DNA from: Adiantum capillus-veneris
Taxonomy: Eukaryota; Streptophyta; Polypodiopsida; Polypodiales; Pteridaceae
Assembly: GCA_014529385.2 (NCBI GenBank)
Contig: CM043956.1
Location: 60,211,120 to 60,275,119 of the forward strand
DNA: 64,000 nt
Direction: 5' to 3'
A model generated the notes under the pieces. That model worked only from the letters and a program-made list of their open reading frames with translations, was not told the DNA's origin and did not search any database. Shown here piece after piece: positions 23,739-36,697 of this stretch. Each line of letters begins with the position of its first letter. The stretch's first letter is position 1. The position numbers were made by a program, and so were the translations under genes.

Positions 23739-25920
23739 GGGTGTAAAGAAAACGTTGTAGCTGATGCTTTGAGTAGAAGACCCTCACTTACTCATCTATC
23801 AACCATTACGGGAACTTCATTTGACACTATGCGTGACACTTATGCACATGATGACTTCAAAACGACATGGTTGCATATGCTTGACAATTCTGTGCACACA
23901 TTTCTTGCATACACCATTCAAGAAAAATTCCTTTACTTCAAACAAAAATTGTGTGTGACTATACCTTTTCGTACATTAATTATTGAAGAACTGCACAAAC
24001 AACCCTATGCTGGACATGGAGGATTTGCTGCAACTTTTCAAAATTTATGTTGTGATTTCTATTGGCCTACTATGAGAATGGATGTTAAAAATTTGTCAAA
24101 AATCAAAGAAGCTACAGCTAAGAAATTGGGACTTTTACACCCCCTTCTCATTCTTGAAAGACCTTGGGAACACATTTCAATGGATTTTGTTACTGGTTTC
24201 CCACTCACAGTGCACAAGCATGACATGATTTGGACTATTATTGACTATTTTTCTAAACAAGCAAATTTCATTCCTTGTAAGAAAACACTCACAGCACATC
24301 AAGCTGCACTTTTCTTTCTTAAGACTATTTTCCCACATCATGGTTTGCCTCAAGTCATTATTTCTGATCGAGATTCAAAATTTTGTAGCGCCTTTTGGAC
24401 TACTGTGTTTGAAAATCTTGGCACTACACTTGACTTCACTTTTGCATCTCATCCTAAGTCTAATGGTCAAACCGAAGTCACCAACCGCACTATTATTGAT
24501 TTGTTAAAGGATTATGTTTCTTCTCAAACTAAGAAATGGGATGATTACGTGCATATTCTACAATTTGCATACAACAACACCACTCACACTGCCATGGGTA
24601 AATCTCCATTTGAAGTTGTATATGGTCACTCTCTACCTACTCCTGCTTCACGTCTTTCTAATGTTGTGCCTGCTGCTAATGATTTCACTACTAACTTTTA
24701 TGATATTTATGCAAGTGTGCATTTTGCCATTAAACACTCACAAGAACTTTACACCAAGCATGCTAACAAGCATCGCAAGGCACACCAATTCAAAGAAGGT
24801 GATCATGTTTTACTTCGTGTCGAAAAACGAAGGATCAAAAGTGTTGATACCAATGTCTTTGTTAAGATTGCTCCTCGTTTTAATGGACCTTTTAAAATTT
24901 CAGCTGTCATTAATGATGTTTCTTTTCGTTTAGACCTACCTGCACATTGGCACATTCACAATGTATTTCACATTAGTCTTTTACGCCCATTCAGAGGACC
25001 CCTACCTACACACCACATTTATGAAGACCCACCTTCACTTGTAGACCAAGAAGAGCAACTCATCCCTGACAAAATAGTTGATCACGTGACCACCACTACA
25101 TGCACTGGCATGGTTTATAACCGTTACCTTTTGACTTTCAAGGGCCACCCTAGAGAGGATGCCAAATGGATGCCTGAAAAGTTTTTTCACAACTTATCTG
25201 ACCTTCTCCACAATTTCCATCACTCACGGTCTAGTTGATTTCCTTACTGAGCAACTGAGGACAGTTGCTATCCCTGGTGGGAGGGATGTTACGAGATTGG
25301 GCACCCTCTTGTTGATTAGCTGCAATTGGGATAGCTGTCATAATGGTCAATTATGTGTTGTCTATTTATTTTCTAATTGAGTTGATGATGATGATTTCGT
25401 AGAGTGGAATGCAGGGAGTTGATGAAGAGGTGCCGGCATTACTCTTGGCCATTTTATATTCGCACAATATTTTAGAATTTCATTTCAATAAGCCACTATG
25501 GCTCTGTAAATAATTGTAGTGGGAACCCCTTATGGGTCATGCAAGAACTAATGAGCTTCACTCATTTACAAAAGTGAAGTGGTTGTAAAAAGAGGGGCCT
25601 CAATTTTTGGCACCTAAAACTCACAAATAATTTATTAAATACCAACTCCATAAGAGAGGTGCCGTGGAGTTTGGGGTTAGATTTAGGCCTTTCTCTTGCA
25701 GATTCTCTTCTCTACTCTCTTATGCTATGTTCTATTTGCTGTGTACTCCTTAATCAAGTCTCCATCTCTTACAATTCTCTTAGACACTCTTACAAGCTTC
25801 TCTATGTCAATTCTATGTTCTCTGTGTGTGTGTTTGTCATAGTCTATGTGTGTGTGTGTGCTTGGAAATTGGGAAAAGAGGTGGACAGTTTGATGGTGAA
25901 GTTTGTGAGCATGTGTTGAA
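23739..25920 (+). mobile_element. Ty3/gypsy chromovirus, 3' part only
   Basis: Fossil 3' part of a Ty3/gypsy LTR retrotransposon. The coding remnant (about 23,739-25,238) holds the end of RNase H (ENVVADALSRR), the integrase zinc-binding region, the integrase core (SMDFVTGFPL, ISDRDSKF, HPKSNGQTEVTNR) and a C-terminal chromodomain (IVDHVTTTTCTGMVYNRYLL, ending WMPEKFFHNLSDLL). The chromodomain places it among chromoviruses, which as a family use it to target chromatin. A polypurine tract (GGTGGGAGGGA) precedes the LTR at 25,287. The 5' half is absent and the element is broken at the satellite edge. The LTR end at about 25,920 is approximate. Confidence 0.88.
25287..25920 (+). repeat. Gypsy 3' LTR (right end uncertain)
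   Basis: Starts TGTTACGAGATTGGGC directly after the polypurine tract. The right border is not clear because the partner LTR is missing. The stretch includes CT-rich leader-like sequence and a short GT run near 25,830-25,860. Confidence 0.6.
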
Positions 25921-26112
25921 TAATCTAAGAAATCGGTCTCCCCATCTCTTCTCCCAGCATCGGGAAGCTGAAATTAGGTGGTCTGGGCCGTTCTAGATTT
26001 TTAAGTTATGTGGGTCTACTTCCTTTTATTTGCTTGATTTACGGAGGGAGGTGGTTGCTGTTTCGATAAATGGGTTCCGACTTCGCCATTATTTTTCACC
26101 TACCACTATTAA

Positions 26113-28560
26113 GTGCCCCTTTGCTGTGGTACAAGAGCCAAAAGCCACCTTAATCATGATTGGGATTCTTTAACATGCAATATCAAAAAGCGGGAAAAGG
26201 GCTATGATGGTTGCGACATTGTGGCATGCCCTATTTTGAGAACTCTTTGTGAGTGGTTTCGTGCATGCAGTAGATACCTTATACTTTGTTCATGCTATTT
26301 GCAGAGCTTTTGCACTGTTGCGTTTTTGTGTTTTTGTGTTTTTCTCTTCTCCTGTATTCTTTCCCCACCATGACGGCTTCTTTGCTTCAGTGCATTCCTT
26401 TCACTCCTGTGCAGCAGCTGGCTCTCAGAAGGGTGGATGCATGGTTGCAGGATTTGCGGCTACGTGTCTTCGCCAAACCTTGATTGACAAGGTATTCGTG
26501 TTCACCCACAGGCTACGAATTTTATCAGACAGTTGGCTCTTGGTGATATGGTGGTGCAAGTGAACAATCAACAGATTCAATTACAACAACTGAAAAAATT
26601 TCAAGGTGCTGTTGTCTGCCTAACGATGGTGTTGTTCGTGCTTTACACGTTATTCCTGCTACAGAGATAGATCTTGAGTTAAACTTGAAGGTGAAGGGTA
26701 AATACAAATTGTCAAGGCTCACTGATGTAGCGATAAGAGATACGTATTGCTGGTTCTTGGAAGCAATTTGGTTGCAGGCCAAAACGTATATCATTTTTGC
26801 TAAAGCACGTAATGTGTTGCATTCAACCAACTTTGGGCCAGTGGCCTGGGCAGCGATAGTCAGGGAAAGGTTGTTGGCGGAGTATCAACGGGTGGTGGGG
26901 CAGATGGGACGCAGTACCCCAATGAATACAAACGTAGGGAAACTTCTCACATTGGTGTTTCCCTCACAGATAGTTTTTCCTCTTGACCTTCGCCCTTTTT
27001 GCCACTTTTTTGAGGATGATAGATTTCTCACCTGCAACCGTGCAGTCGGCATAGGCTCCGACTTCTGTGCATGTTGAGGAGTTGTCTCATACCCCTGCTC
27101 GTATAACGGATGTAGCTGGTGCTTCTACTGCATTGGTAGCCTCTGTTTCATTGGAGATGGCTACTATAGGGACATTGAGCCAAAAGCGAGGACGGGAGGA
27201 ATTCCTGCTTTCCACACCACCTCTTGTCCCGATGTCATCTCTGGCCAGAGGCCGACTGCTAGAGGATTCCGCATTTGAATCTTGAGGGAATTGGATCTGC
27301 GAGTGCAGACACTTTCTCACAACCAAAAAACCCCGATGCTAATCGGGTAGCTACAGATGTGGTGGGAACGAATTTAGTCCCTTTACCTTGGGAAGCTCAA
27401 ACAGCAAATCCCTCGGATCAGCTCCAAGCATGCGGAACCTTTTTGCAACGCGTGGAGGATTCCTTGCGGTCAGTTTGAGTAGCACCGACAACTGAGGCAT
27501 GGGTCATCGAGCTCGAATTGCAGGTGGCTACCTTGCAGGCTTGCAATGAGGAGTTGGTGACCAAAACTCAGCACTGCATAGTATAGCCCAGCAGCAGCAG
27601 GCTGGTGAAATGCAAACTCTAAGGGAGGCTAATTCTGCGTTTGTCTCCTCTATTCAAGACGAACTTCTTTTCTTGCGAATGCAGAATAGCTTGGCAAATT
27701 ATTTAGCACACACCCTAGTGATGTGATGATCAATTTGAATGATCTTGATGCACTAGCAGTGGAAATGCAGCAGGACTTGCACAATTTTTGGGAAGGTCAA
27801 ATGCAAAATTGGAGGTCTATGCTATCCAATGTGGCGGTAACTCAACAAATAGCTCAACAAGTCGTGGTGAGCCAGCCTGAGCCGCCTACTAATGACAAAG
27901 GTAAGGGCATTGCACAAGAAGGTTTTGATATTTTTGATTGGATGAAAGCTACAAAGGAATGTGCTCAAGCCCAAGCCCATGTCTCTTGTTTGCAGCGAGT
28001 CATTTGTCATCTTCGTAAGGAGTGGCAGAGAGTCTGTTTTTGGGTGGAGACACTTGCTCACTCTTTTTCACTCAGTCTCCCACCATGTCCACCATTTTGG
28101 CTTGCTCTAAACCGATATTTGGCTCGGTATTACCCTATTCATACCCCTCTTGCCCCTTTACCCCAGGCCCCTCAGTCTGTTTCCTTGCCAATGCAGTTCA
28201 TTCCACGGGAATCTTGGCCAAAGTAGCTTGAGATAGATCCACAGTTTCTGGCAGAGGTTTACAGGGCCCATCGGCATGATTTTTGGGGATTCGACTACAT
28301 CGACATTTCGTCGTCACCAGAGCGTAAAGAGGAGCAGCGAGACCGGAGCCTTCAACACGGAGAGGCTAAAGTTGTGGGTTTGTGCAATCCACTATACGGG
28401 CCACGTATTACGTCATAAGCCGCACACTACGGTCCTGCGAATGTCGGAACACTGCGGACTAGGACTTCATGTGGCTTTCGATAGTTCTTCATGGGATATC
28501 CTGGGACAGGACGGGGTTTCTCATCGTTCCCGATATGTGTTGGAGTAGCAGGTATATTTG
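26113..28560 (+). pseudogene. Decayed coding region of unknown type
   Basis: Coding-like sequence is spread over different plus-strand frames: MTASLLQCIPFTPVQQ near 26,373, a segment ending in KVKGKYKLSRLTDVAIRDTY and AKTYIIFAKARNVLHSTNFG near 26,685-26,900, a Gln-rich helical stretch near 27,723-28,000 (MQQDLHNFWEGQMQNWRSML), and QFLAEVYRAHRHDFWGFDYI near 28,240. It ends at a G-rich run (TTTGGGGGGGCATATTAG) that could be a polypurine tract. I do not recognise the family. A gag-like polyprotein of a non-autonomous retroelement or a decayed captured gene are both possible. It is broken in several places. Confidence 0.4.
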
Positions 28561-28789
28561 GGGGGGCATATTAGTCATTGTGGATATCTCTTAATCAATC
28601 AATATCACTACAAGAGGTACTTCATGTTAGCGATGCTCGCAGTGCGACGCTCAAAAGTGAAAATCCACGGTGTCGCTATTTTCTTTCTTGCATAGCAATG
28701 CCGACAGGGGTAAAAAAGAACCCGAGAGGACCAAAAACTTAGATCTCAAATCTGAGTTTTGGCGCTCAAGCAAAAGAGGTAAACCCGCA

Positions 28790-28907
28790 CTCTCCCTCTC
28801 TCTCTCTTCCCCCCCCCCCCCACACACACACACACATGAGGAGAGAAAGGAGAGCCAGGTATGCTCCTTCCCTCTCCTCTCTCTCATGTTCCCTTCCCCT
28901 CTTTCTC

Positions 28908-28975
<68 letters not shown>

Positions 28976-28981
28976 TGTGTC

Positions 28982-29029
<48 letters not shown>

Positions 29030-29115
29030 CACATGCATAAACAAAAAACACATATACACACACACACACACACACATGCATAAACAAAGAATGCATACAC
29101 ACACATTGAGAGAGG

Positions 29116-29152
<37 letters not shown>

Positions 29153-29203
29153 CCATAGAGAGATCGAGAGGGGGAGAAGACGAAAAGAGAGAGGTAAGGG
29201 GAG

Positions 29204-29245
<42 letters not shown>
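28790..29245. repeat. CT, CA and GA microsatellites in CACTA-1
   Basis: Successive runs of CT, CA, CT, CA, GA, CA and GA dinucleotides, also present in the same order in CACTA-2 at 44,200-44,670. The microsatellites were therefore part of the ancestral transposon and moved with it. Confidence 0.9.
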
Positions 29246-29249
<4 letters not shown>

Positions 29250-29279
29250 TAAAAAAAGTAGAGAAAATATGAAAGGAAA

Positions 29280-29960
29280 TGTTATATTAAGATTTAGGGT
29301 TATGTTAGATTTAAAATTACATTTAAAATTAGGTTAGATTAAGATCTAAGATTAAATTAGATTACATTTAACTTATATTTAAAATTTATGCTAAATTAAA
29401 AATTAGGTTAAACTTAAGATTAAGTTAAGATTTAAGATTAGGTTAGATCACATTTAGGTTTAGGTTAGATTTATATTTATGTTGAGTTTAAGATTATGTT
29501 AGATTTAGATTTAAAATTATGACAAGATTTAAGATTAGCTAGTTTAGATTTAAGTTAGATTACATTTAGGTTTAGGATTTAAGATTGGATTAGATTTAGG
29601 TTTATGTTGAGTTTAAGATTAGATTAGATTTAGATTTAAAATTAAAACAAGATTTAAGATTAGATTAGATTTAGATTTAAGCTAGATTACATTTAGGTTT
29701 AGGTTAGATTTAAGTTTATGTTGAGTTTAAGATCAGATTAGATCTAGATTTATGTTAGATTTAATATTAGATTAGATTTAGGTTAGATTTTATGGCATGT
29801 CAATGAAGGCTTTGCCCAAAGAGCAAACACTAGGTACACAACAATATGTATATTCCCATCAGAATCTGACACCTATTAACTCACCCAATAACCATGTTCA
29901 ATTAACTCAGAATCACCATATGTTCAATTAGGTTAGATTTAAGATTAGATTTTGGATTTA
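29280..29960. repeat. AT-rich degenerate tandem repeat in CACTA-1
   Basis: Many irregular copies of GATTTAAGATTAGGTTAGATTTAGG-like words, on average about 30 bp apart. A shorter version occurs in CACTA-2 (44,900-45,270). It lies in what would be an intron or leader before the first coding exon. It is not the plant telomere repeat (TTTAGGG). Confidence 0.75.
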
Positions 29961-30376
29961 GTTTTTATATTAAAGTCTACCTTCGGGATTAAGGAAAAAA
30001 ATTAGAGTTAGGAAAACGGTGATCCCTCTCTTCCTCTCTATGGATGTGACCTTAAGTTGGAAAGCTTTTAACGGCATGATACTCAGATTGGAGGCCAACA
30101 TGTAATGTGCTAAGTAATCCTTCGAACAAGGATCTGTTGTGAAGAGATGTTAAGATGCTGTGAATTTCTACAGCTAGAGAAGAGGCAAAGGGGTTTTGTC
30201 CATTACATGCACTATCATGTAGACGTGGGTGTGTAGATTTTCCCTATCCACAAATATAGGCATTGACCAATAAAGACGAGATTATAACCCGGTGGTTCTG
30301 ATCTCCGTGCACCTTTAGACCGAGGTGTGCGGGGATCGGACATGACTAGAGAATGTGAGGTAGTTTATAGTGTGAA

Positions 30377-30378
<2 letters not shown>

Positions 30379-30450
<72 letters not shown>
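30379..30450. repeat. (GA)n microsatellite in the CACTA-1 leader
   Basis: A GA run of about 70 bp. The equivalent place in CACTA-2 (45,577-45,648) also has one. Confidence 0.92.
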
Positions 30451-30452
<2 letters not shown>

Positions 30453-30516
30453 AAATACGGAGGATGCCAATAGAAGATTAAATTTATGTCCAGGTTATAA
30501 GGTTTTTACATTCATT

Positions 30517-30758
30517 ATGAGTAGTGACGAGGATGTGGGGCCGTCCAATTGAAACACCTATCTCTCAACAAGGATCTTATGTCCTTGTAATCAATGCAAG
30601 CATGCTGTGTGACGACGGAAAAGATGCGTTTATTTGCAGCACGTTCACAAATTTGGCGAGTTTGATCCATCTATTATAGATCGAGTTGTTGCCAATTATA
30701 ACTCGTCAGACTTTGACGCTGGCCAACAGGCGGCAATCTTGCAACCCAATAGACGTTG
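30517..30758 (+). pseudogene. CACTA-1 gene 1, start of first coding exon only
   Basis: Begins at ATGAGTAGTGACGAGG, matching the start of CACTA-2 gene 1 at 45,714 (MSSDEDVG, CPCNQCKHAV, FGEFDPSIIDRVVANYNSSD). A frame disruption is present near the CPC motif relative to CACTA-2 (TGTGTGACGACGG against TGTGCGACGG). The homology ends inside the exon. It is a dead fragment of a tnp2-type transposase. Confidence 0.82.
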
Positions 30759-32820
30759 TGAGCGGGATGGAAACACACACAATGCCTCTATAATCACCCG
30801 ACACACACTCTTGGGATAATACACACACACACATTATCGCTTAGAACGTATTATATTAACTCCTACACACATACTTCTTGCCTTAGTAAACCCTCGTATA
30901 CATATGCTACAATGGATATCCTGACCACACAACATAGTGTTACTAATTGATCTCCTTATCCACTGATTTCAATCTCGCACACGGATGCATGCCAGCATCT
31001 TTCAGAGTGGCCTATGGCAACACTATCAGCGTTTGACCAAATAAACTCGTAGGCAAGCATAACTTGGATATCCATTAGTGAGGGAATACATGCACACAGC
31101 GGTTGATCAAGACTGACCTTCCTTTTCTAGAAACGAAATCCTTTTATCATTGAAGGTAGAAGCCTTTATCTCTGGGGTGTCTAGAAACAGATTCACACAC
31201 TCACTCACACACACACACACACACACACACTTTCACTAATTTAGAAAACTCACATTGCATGCTCAAGAACCTTGGAACCAATTAATTGACTCACATGCAC
31301 ACACACGTGATACCAATATCGGATACGTTCTTCGTATAGAATCATTCTTTGCCTGAATCAGGGATCTACAATTGAATGAAAACTTGGCCTTCTCAATCAC
31401 ATGGGGTAACCCCATGTATTCAATGATACCATGTGAAAGCATTCAAGGATGATCCTATCTACTTTGTTATAATTGGTTTTCTATCATTTTCGGTGCCTAA
31501 TTCCTTTACTGGCCTACCCTATCTAAACTCACATACCTACACATTAAAAAAGTGCGCAGGAAGTTGCACGCAGGCCTCTCCCAGGCGTCCTCTGTCATCG
31601 CATAATCTGTGAACTTTTGACCTCCAGTACACAGCCCTAGGGACACAAAGAGCCACACAGCTCTACCATCAGAGTGGTTCGTACAAGGCAGCTTGCACTT
31701 GTCCCTACTGATAAGGAGAGGTCGTTTTCTACACCTTGCGTATCATATAGTTCGCATTCCATGCAGAATACACACATCCTAACCAAGTCTATTCTCCCCA
31801 TGTATTGTCATAGTAGGAGTTCAACCAAGTTCCACTCAAACGTCGAATACCATTCCCGGTGTACACCATCATGCGACATCAAGTACAGAAAACAGGAATC
31901 AGCATCATGATACAGGTAGGTGCATTCGCACCTACTCAGGAAAATTGGAGAGTGTAAATGCTTCAGGTTTTTTTTGAAGTACATTTTTCTTAAATGCTCT
32001 TAAATTGTCTGCAATAAGATCTAATGTAATCGTTGAATAGGAGATTCTCTTGCAAAGTCATCTGGTTGAATATATGGACTTTTGTGTTATATACTCAGAT
32101 GGGGATTGAGATGCCCACACTTAGAAAACATACCGTTCTTGGCCGGTTAAGGATAAGATCGATCCCTATGCCATAGATAGAAATACTAATCATGATAGTA
32201 ATCTTGAGGAGGGAAGATCCTGAGCAATTTAGCGGTTACTATTTTTCAAAATTGTTTTGGATGGTTTTTATGCTTCACATGGACTTCAACTTGGGATCTT
32301 AAATTGTTTTTTTTGGGTTGAAATTTCAAAGCCGCTTTGGGGTTGAAACCTCAGGATTTTGAGTAAATTCTCGGATAATAATGGGATCATAAACTGAATA
32401 CCCATACTTGTATGGGTGAATCTCTCTGTTTTTAAAGTTACCGGTCTTTTCTAGAAACTTTGAGTAGCAATACGTGCCTTAAATTTTCCTATGATGGGAT
32501 CCAATGAGCTAGCTTGGTTTGGAATACAGAAAATATCCCATCAAAATAAGAGAAAGGGTGTCAAATTTTTGAAGGATTACCAACTTTTCAAAAGATTACC
32601 AATAGGCTTCATTTATCTTACAGATAATAATTGGTGGTTTGAATGATTATCGGCATCTTAATGGTATAGGATCTGCTGTACAAAAAGAAGCTCTTTTAGC
32701 CTCTTTTGTGGTCATCATTAATGACTTGGAATGATATAAAGGAATATTGGTACTTGGCATAAGTGTTAGATTAAACAATTTAACTTGAGATTTAGCTTGA
32801 TGGTTTTTTACTTGAAAGTA
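30759..32820. other. Unassigned DNA, possible LTR-like start
   Basis: Right after the broken CACTA-1 the sequence begins TGTGAGCGGGATGGAAAC and is rich in CACACA words up to about 31,330. No coding domain was recognised. The start with TG could be an LTR edge, but no partner, primer site or end was found. 31,930-32,820 is AT-rich and without features that I can name. Confidence 0.4.
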
Positions 32821-33304
32821 ACACATATACATTGTTTTTCTTTTGAAATGATTTTGTTTTGGATAATTTAGCTTTGGAAATGTTGCTAAAAGCCTTTAAC
32901 CTCCTGTGAGGGTCTCAATAAGAGATGGCTTTGACTCGAAATTTTGCAATTATATCAGCTATACGAAGGAGATGCTGTCCAAATTTTTACTTTTATGAGA
33001 TTGGTAATCTAGAAGATGGAATGGTACATAAGTGTCAAAAAATGCTTGCCTTTAGATATGGTAATTAGCACTAAATATGGTAATTACTTTTGCATCAAAT
33101 ATGGTAATCGACCACTAGGGGTTTTTGAGATGGCTCTGTGAGTATTGGGGCACACATGTAGATATGCTTTTGCTTGAGGAAATCTTGTCAAAAACTTGTA
33201 TACAAAACCATATAATGCTTGTAGGTGGGATAGTGGCCCTGTCATGATGCTTCCATGTGCAAATCGAATCTTGGGAACATGATGCTCTTTTGAGCTATTT
33301 GAAG

Positions 33305-33347
<43 letters not shown>

Positions 33348-33770
33348 ACACTTTGGTTTTTTGACTCAGTTAAATCCTAAGATTGATTCTTAGAAAGTAA
33401 CATGTAGACGTATTGTAAACTAGGGTGTGTTTGAGGAATTTTTGCTATCAATTTTGAAATATAATCATAATGCTACCGGATTTTTTATCAAAATGATTTT
33501 TGTGAGAGAATAGCATGCAACACATCTCTATTTTTACATTATTTGTTTTGTCAATAAAGCCGGAAACCTCTCGTGAGGGTCTCGTGGAGAGATGGCATGA
33601 ACTGAGATTTTTTGAAATATTAATCGAATTACAGGGGAGATGCTGCCCGATTTTTGTCAAGTCATCTCGTTTACAATGATATGTAACTCAAAAATGCATA
33701 GGTGATTGCATCATATATAGTAGTAGATACTAGCATCATTTCTATGGGAAAACTCACTAAATATTGGGAT
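32820..33770. repeat. Two diverged direct repeats
   Basis: Sequence at about 32,830-33,075 recurs at about 33,485-33,720. Shared words in order: GAAATGATTTT or AAAATGATTTTTGTG, CCTCCTGTGAGGGTCTC or CCTCTCGTGAGGGTCTC, AGAGATGGC, ATTTTTGAAAT-like words, GGAGATGCTG(T/C)CC, ATTTTT and TGTCAA. The period is about 665 bp, and a CA microsatellite (33,309-33,344) lies between them. No coding frame is shared. Confidence 0.6.
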
Positions 33771-34227
33771 GCATAAGACTCTACACTCTAGAGGTTATCT
33801 TACTTTAAAGTCTAACTTAAATGACAATTCTGGGGGAAAGCTGTAAACTAGGTCTACAGGTGTGACATGGATAACAACTAGATCCAGTATCGACACCTGC
33901 AACACGCACAAACATAGCCAGTCCTAACTGAATGTTTTTGTATGGATGCAGGTAACAGCTGGATCCTTCTCCATGTAGATGTAGTGGAAGCTCATCCCAA
34001 AGGGTGGACACACAGCGATACAACATTAAGATATCAACTTGTAATGATTAGAGATCAAATTTTTGATCTAAACAACTGTATTATCCATTAGATACAGTAT
34101 GATGTATTGCTGTATATGAAACGTTAATTGAGTTATATGACATTTTGTTTTGAAATATTGTTATTTAATATATTATGTAATACAATTATTTAAGTATGGT
34201 TCAATTATGAAGGGATTTTTCATACTT

Positions 34228-34275
<48 letters not shown>

Positions 34276-34372
34276 TGGGGCACCGCTCAACTTACACAAC
34301 CCACTTGCCCGAGACAGGGAACACACCGATGGAGTGAGAGGAGAGAGACTATCCATTTGCCCACTCAACACA

Positions 34373-34411
<39 letters not shown>
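34228..34411. repeat. Two (CA)n microsatellites
   Basis: CA runs at about 34,228-34,273 and 34,372-34,411, separated by about 100 bp of single-copy-looking sequence. Confidence 0.93.
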
Positions 34412-34413
<2 letters not shown>

Positions 34414-34439
34414 AAAAAACTCAGCTCAAAAGAGGAAGA

Positions 34440-35525
34440 TTTATGATATTTAGATACAATTGAGCTTGGGCCAACACCAATGGGGCAAATAGCTCACACA
34501 ATATGGATGAAATATGACAGATACAATCACAAATTTGAACAGAGGATTCACTCATAGGAGAAACTTACAGAGCCAAAATAGCACGTAAAAGTGAGGAATT
34601 CGGCAAAATGAACAGTACCATTGCATCCAAAGCGGCCAAAAACCCCAATCTACAAATGATCAAAGAGCTCAAATCTGACCTCGAATGAGCAGTTTATGGC
34701 CAAAACAGGCTCCAAAAACATCAAAAACTGAGTTGCGGCTGTTCCTCCTCTTCTCTCCACATTTGTTGGTCTTTTTCTCAGGTTTTTCATTGTCCACACT
34801 TCAATTTATCCCTTGGGCACCTTTGGCCTTTTGATTGACCTCAAACGGATCCCAAACAGGCCGAAAACTGGCCACACAATGCATTTTTCACCAGGCACTC
34901 AACTTTTTCCAATAATGCATCCCGCAATCATGTGAAGTGGCCCCCAAATACAATTCTCATGATGACCTCTTTGCATAATCATCACAAGAAAACATTCTCG
35001 TTGTGTCCTCGTTTACCCACGTGCAAGTATTGACCCCATTCGACCTCCTCACGCCACTAGATGCCATATGCACGTGCTTACCTCATGTCGCCGGCCCGCT
35101 GATAGCTTCCTCGAGAAGTTTTACACTCTACCAACTCATCATTATTATAGAAAAACACACTGACACTGGTGACGATGAACTATGTACACGCTGTCCTACT
35201 TGTATACATGTGGGTCCCACATAAACACCTGGCTGTGGACAATGGGCAATTCTTTATTCGATGCACCATGCATGTGTATGTACATATGTGTAATCACTTC
35301 TTCCAAAAAACTCCTGACATAATTTTTCCATCCCCTAGCCTGCTAGATAATTCATGATCAGCAGCAACAAAAAGAGATGCTCATTCCACCTGGATCCCAC
35401 ACAATTTTTTTTTGACATTCCCTGTATCAAAAGCTTAATCAAGCTTCCACTTGGTTCCCAAGAAAAACATGTAGAGATGCCATATATCAACCTTGCATCA
35501 AGAAAACCATCAATTACTTTGGCAT
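34440..35525. other. Unassigned DNA left of the histone-like gene
   Basis: No reading frame of interest and no recognised repeat. It should contain the left end of the inferred large transposon if that element is complete on this side, but no terminal inverted repeat was identified by eye. Confidence 0.4.
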
Positions 35526-35529
35526 AGGC

Positions 35530-36621
35530 CTACATGTGCAAATAGATCTCCTTCTCCAGAGCTGAGAGGTCTCCATTGATCATTTGTGTCATCAATTCCT
35601 GCTTCTTTGACAATTCAACCTTGGTTTGTATCATCCCTTCAATCACTTCATAAGGCCCTTCACTTTCATCTTCAATCTCATTTGCAAATGCAACTAAACC
35701 AGACTCCTGGATTTCTTTGTCCATCAGAAGAAATGCAACATCAACATCCTCATCACTGCTGGTAGTACCATCACTGTCCTCTTCAGACACTGTGGAATAG
35801 TCCTCATCACTCAGTTTTCGGGATTTGGTTTCCAGTGGTGGAAACTGGCATGACTTCCTCATCATCGGTCATTGTTAAAGTTATTATATGATCGTCAACA
35901 AAACTGTCGTCTGCATCTAAAACTCTTGGAGTTGAAAGAGATAGTAGATGTTGAATAATTGATGCGCGGTACCTTTGTAAATATTCCAAGGTATGATTTT
36001 CCACAGCATTCTGCAAAATTAGGTTAACTTTTGGTCAATACTTCAATTAATAATAGCACCAAGATGGTCTAAACCATAGCAAGGAATACCTTAGACATAA
36101 ATGGATTCAAAGCAAAAAAACTTTGTAGTATGTACTCTGCATGGAGAAGACATCTCCAACCACAGGAATTTTGATCTGTTTGAATAGGCACTTCGACAAC
36201 TTTAAAGGTTTCCCTGTAGAGTTCATGATTTCCACAAGCCTTCCATAGACGTGAAGTAATCTTTTACCGCATCTATGAATAGTGAAAGTTATTTGTTATT
36301 AACAATATTGAAGTCATCATCCAAAGCCCAAATAAACACTCAAGGTTATGACAACACTCACACTCTTATCTCTGAATGTGTTTCTCGTATGGAGTTGATA
36401 GTCCATACCACTTGTTTATCCAGTTCAATGCATACAAGGCTCCAATGATTATTTGATTCATATGGAAACACTAGAGTTGTGGCTTGAAGCATTGGACAGT
36501 GGACAAACCATCTCTCTAATGTGCCATGAAGGGGGTTATTTATTCGGAGTGGCACAGACAACTATAGATCTAAAACATGTATTTCAGCATGTGTTGTTGA
36601 GGGAGTTGGCTCTTTATTAAG
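35530..36621 (-). CDS. Ulp1/SENP-like C48 peptidase exons, downstream part of the histone-like gene
   Basis: Minus-strand exons that follow the histone-like exon. The segment at 36,561-36,358 contains SNNHWSLVCIELDKQVVWTI, matching the Ulp1 catalytic His-Trp strand; the usual Asp position reads Asn (INS). The exon ending at 36,090 contains PIQTDQNSCGWRCLLHAEYI, the Gln and nucleophile Cys block (Q...NSCG) of family C48, and has a good donor (AAG|GTATTC). The next exon starts at 36,010 after TTTTGCAG and joins in phase: NAVENHTLEYLQRYRASIIQ, a typical Ulp1 C-terminal helix. An acidic tail follows (DEDYSTVSEEDSDG), ending at 35,530. Family role: SUMO or ubiquitin-like processing. Some exon joins are out of phase and one frame holds an in-frame TAG, so it may be decayed. 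Confidence 0.68.
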
Positions 36622-36697
36622 CTACAATCAATAACAAGGATTTAGTTAGAGACCAATACAAAAGTAAAAGATCTTAAATGTAGAGAAGGGCACTTAC

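Larger units (their letters stand above)
28606..30758 (+). mobile_element. CACTA-1, truncated 5' end of a CACTA (En/Spm) element
   Basis: Starts CACTACAAGAGG, the same terminus as CACTA-2 and CACTA-3, preceded by TAT. It continues with GCGACGC-type subterminal motifs and a conserved first-exon-like segment (CTGAGTTTTGGCGCTCAAGC followed by AGGTAA). Next come CT, CA and GA microsatellites (28,790-29,245), a long AT-rich tract of TTAGATTTAAGATTAGG-type repeats (29,280-29,960), and the leader shared with CACTA-2 (30,120-30,380). Homology stops at about 30,758 in the first coding exon. No matching 3' terminus was found in the window, so the right part is lost. Confidence 0.85.

Noticed and set aside
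29280-29960. Interstitial telomere repeat
   Set aside because: The words are TTAGATTTAAGATTAGG-like and irregular. There is no run of TTTAGGG or TTAGGG.
30759-31930. A complete LTR retrotransposon starting at TGTGAGCGGG
   Set aside because: No primer site, coding region, polypurine tract or second LTR could be found.
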